The notes under the pieces were generated by a model. That model saw nothing but the letters and a program-made list of their open reading frames with translations, did no database searches and was not told where the DNA came from. A program made the position numbers and the translations under genes. This document shows positions 62,568-64,000 of a DNA stretch of 64,000 nucleotides, piece after piece (the first letter of the stretch is position 1; each line of letters begins with the position of its first letter). Origin of the DNA: Marinomonas aquiplantarum (GTDB taxonomy: Bacteria; Pseudomonadota; Gammaproteobacteria; Pseudomonadales; Marinomonadaceae); contig NZ_QNRF01000001.1 of the NCBI RefSeq assembly GCF_003314975.1, positions 434,001-498,000 of the forward strand, in the 5' to 3' direction.

Positions 62568-62999
62568 ATGACGGATCAAATGAAGCCTACTTATGGTGAA
62601 GGCGATGCAACATTGCAAGCTGTAGGTGGATTAGACGGTTTAAAACGTTTGGTTGAAAGTTTCTATCGCATTATGGAAAACACACCGGCATACCGCCCTT
62701 TGTTTGACATGCATCCTGCTGACACCCAGCTGAGTATCGACAAACTGGTGGCGTTTTTATCTGGTTGGATGGGCGGTGAACGCTTGTATGCTAAGACCTA
62801 CGGCAAAATTCATTTGCCCCAAGCTCACGCGCATTTAGTGGTCACCGACAAAGAGAAAGCCATGTGGTTAAACTGCATGGCTGAAGCGCTAAACGAACAA
62901 AATTACCCTGACGCGCTGAAACACTATTTGATAGAGAAACTGGAATTTCCCGCGGAACGCATTCGACAAGTTAGTGATGCTATGCGGCATAATAGTTGA
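62568..62999 (+). CDS. group II truncated haemoglobin
   Basis: A 143-residue globin of the TrHbO type. The helical sequence has YRIMENTPAYRPLFDMHP, FLSGWMGGERLYAKTYG, the proximal histidine region LPQAHAHLVV and the conserved tryptophan (G8) in KAMWLNCMAEAL. It binds oxygen or nitric oxide and may act in NO detoxification or oxygen delivery to the oxidase. A co-transcribed small membrane protein precedes it. Confidence 0.9.
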   Translation: MTDQMKPTYGEGDATLQAVGGLDGLKRLVESFYRIMENTPAYRPLFDMHPADTQLSIDKLVAFLSGWMGGERLYAKTYGKIHLPQAHAHLVVTDKEKAMWLNCMAEALNEQNYPDALKHYLIEKLEFPAERIRQVSDAMRHNS

Positions 63000-63038
63000 G
63001 AAACGGAAAATGCTAACAGAAAAGTCTAACTACTTCGT

Positions 63039-63063
63039 TCAAAAGGGATTTTACCCCTTTTGA
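63039..63063. other. hairpin after the truncated haemoglobin gene
   Basis: TCAAAAGGG and CCCTTTTGA form a 9-bp stem with a seven-base loop, 40 bp after the haemoglobin stop and 50 bp before the convergent unknown gene. No T-run follows, so the terminator role is probable only. Confidence 0.5.
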
Positions 63064-63113
63064 CCCCTAGTTATTCATTATCTGCTTTCCATTAAAACGC
63101 TTTGTATTCCCAA

Positions 63114-63647
63114 CTATTCATAATTGCCACCAAAGTCCGTCGAAGATTTAAGAAGGGCACGCCAATCTAAAAATGATCCTAGCGATTTAAGCTGCCCATC
63201 ATCAATAAATCTTCCTTTTGGAAGCTCTTTGTAACAATCTGCTACATATTTACTAACCACTTTAAAAATTTCTTGGTTACTTGCATCTCGCCCAATGTTT
63301 AATTCAGGAGCTAATTTATGAGTGCTATATTCAAATATTTTTTTACGAGTGCGAGTTATTCGTTTAGCCTTTACAGAAAAGTATTCACCTCGTATTTGCG
63401 AACCTAAAAAGTGAAGCCTGATGAAACCGACAATCTCGTTAAATTCCCAACACCCACCATACTTGTTAATCAAGTGTGTTTCATACTGAAACTTACGCTC
63501 AGGATTTCTTCTATGAAATTCTTTCTGAAAATCAACATGTTCCTTGGATCCTCCATACATAGTTTTTTCAATATAACTAGACCGTTGAATATAATATTTT
63601 TCTCTACTCAAACGATACACAGGCAATGTCAGGATTTCAGTACTCAT
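63114..63647 (-). CDS. unrecognised AT-rich protein
   Basis: A 177-residue soluble protein, rich in Lys, Arg, Tyr and Phe, that I cannot place. It contains MSTEILTLPVYRLSREKYY, FHRRNPERKFQYETHLINKYGG, EFNEIVGFIRLHFLGSQIRGEYF and a helical C-terminus (IFKVVSKYVADCYKELPKG). ATG 63647 has GAGG 6 nt before it, and an in-frame ATG at 63674 is less suitable. Its AT-rich codon use differs from the neighbours, which suggests an acquired or accessory gene. Confidence 0.55.
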   Translation of the reverse strand: MSTEILTLPVYRLSREKYYIQRSSYIEKTMYGGSKEHVDFQKEFHRRNPERKFQYETHLINKYGGCWEFNEIVGFIRLHFLGSQIRGEYFSVKAKRITRTRKKIFEYSTHKLAPELNIGRDASNQEIFKVVSKYVADCYKELPKGRFIDDGQLKSLGSFLDWRALLKSSTDFGGNYE

Positions 63648-63674
63648 ATCTACCCTCAAATATTTTTTGCGCAT

Positions 63675-64000
63675 TCAGCGATGAAGTTGTTTTACTTATT
63701 TTCAGAAGTTTATGTCTCTCTTTACTATAAAACCTCTATGTAAGTAGTGGACTGCTACCTCACGCAGAAGCAAAAGATATAAGGGAATAAACTCTCTACC
63801 CAGAAAAACGACGTTCGACGCAATCCTGATTGCGCGACCTTATAGTATTTTCCGAGCCTCAATAACAACCGACTTCCCTTAATAGGTTAATCAAATCAAT
63901 ACCTTACGTAATACACCGTTGTGCTAAAGCTTACTCAAGCAAAGCCAATGAGACGTTTGGGGCTGAAAGTCCGACAAAAGATTTTTTGGTTACTTTTGCA
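63675..64000. other. right-edge stretch without a recognised gene
   Basis: From 63675 to the edge I find no convincing gene. A minus-strand frame at the extreme right (AKVTKKSFVGLSAPNVSLALLE, stop near 63935) looks like the end of a short repeat-associated or host-specific element. A weak hairpin (GCGCAATCAGGATTGCG region, 63816-63833) is visible. Nothing firmer can be stated. Confidence 0.3.

Overview
The window is 64 kb of dense chromosomal DNA from a gammaproteobacterium. The full cytochrome bo3 operon (cyoABCDE), an E. coli-like dppABCDF operon, dgt, tag, ada, rsmC, the moderate GC content and several lineage-typical family combinations suggest a marine Oceanospirillales-type organism. 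Marinomonas is my best guess, from protein flavour only. No rRNA, tRNA, integrase, transposase or CRISPR array was seen.

Layout. 1-3.7 kb: a truncated DMT transporter led by an FMN riboswitch (RibN-like), rarD, a small membrane protein, a RimK-like ATP-grasp protein and a small secreted protein. 3.9-9.4 kb: a five-gene minus-strand cluster (APH-like kinase, ATP-grasp enzyme, HprK-related kinase, metallophosphoesterase, amphi-Trp protein). It corresponds to the poorly understood GAK-type neighbourhood and is the most intriguing system here. 9.6-13.2 kb: dgt, an aminoglycoside-acetyltransferase-like GNAT and tag, then a PAS-GGDEF protein. 13.5-19.4 kb: a LacI regulator and a CUT1 sugar ABC importer whose operon is interrupted by a 45-bp hairpin repeat array and a second repeat-like spacer. 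19.4-20.9 kb: a Phd/ParE toxin-antitoxin pair coupled to a GNAT gene, and a GFA pseudogene. 20.9-28.4 kb: LysR/MFS pair, lipoprotein pectate lyase, TSUP permease, ada, a GGCT-like protein and an epimerase-like protein. 28.6-34.2 kb: chemoreceptor, coniferyl-aldehyde-type dehydrogenase, SGNH hydrolase and a hydroxyacid dehydrogenase. 34.7-40.3 kb: dppABCDF.

40.5-46.1 kb: an MFS protein, then a secreted dual-domain beta-propeller phytase divergent from a degenerate-GGDEF membrane protein and an AraC regulator. Pho-box-like sites face both ways in the intergenic region, suggesting a phosphate-starvation unit. 46.2-50.5 kb: rsmC, a GGCT-fold protein, an SDR and a tannase-family protein that appears to lack its catalytic serine. 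50.6-55.6 kb: cyoABCDE with a His/Met-rich tail on CyoA. 56.2-64 kb: a MocR regulator divergent from a PNPOx-like protein, a DUF2798 protein, LysR, TSUP and DinF/MATE proteins, a small membrane protein with a group II truncated haemoglobin, and an unrecognised AT-rich gene near the right edge.

The working themes are uptake of plant- or algae-derived carbon (pectate lyase, sugar importer, aromatic aldehyde and ester enzymes), phosphate scavenging from phytate, peptide uptake, aerobic respiration and DNA/nucleotide maintenance. All calls come from reading the sequence. No database search was run, so family names rest on recognised motifs and recalled homologues.
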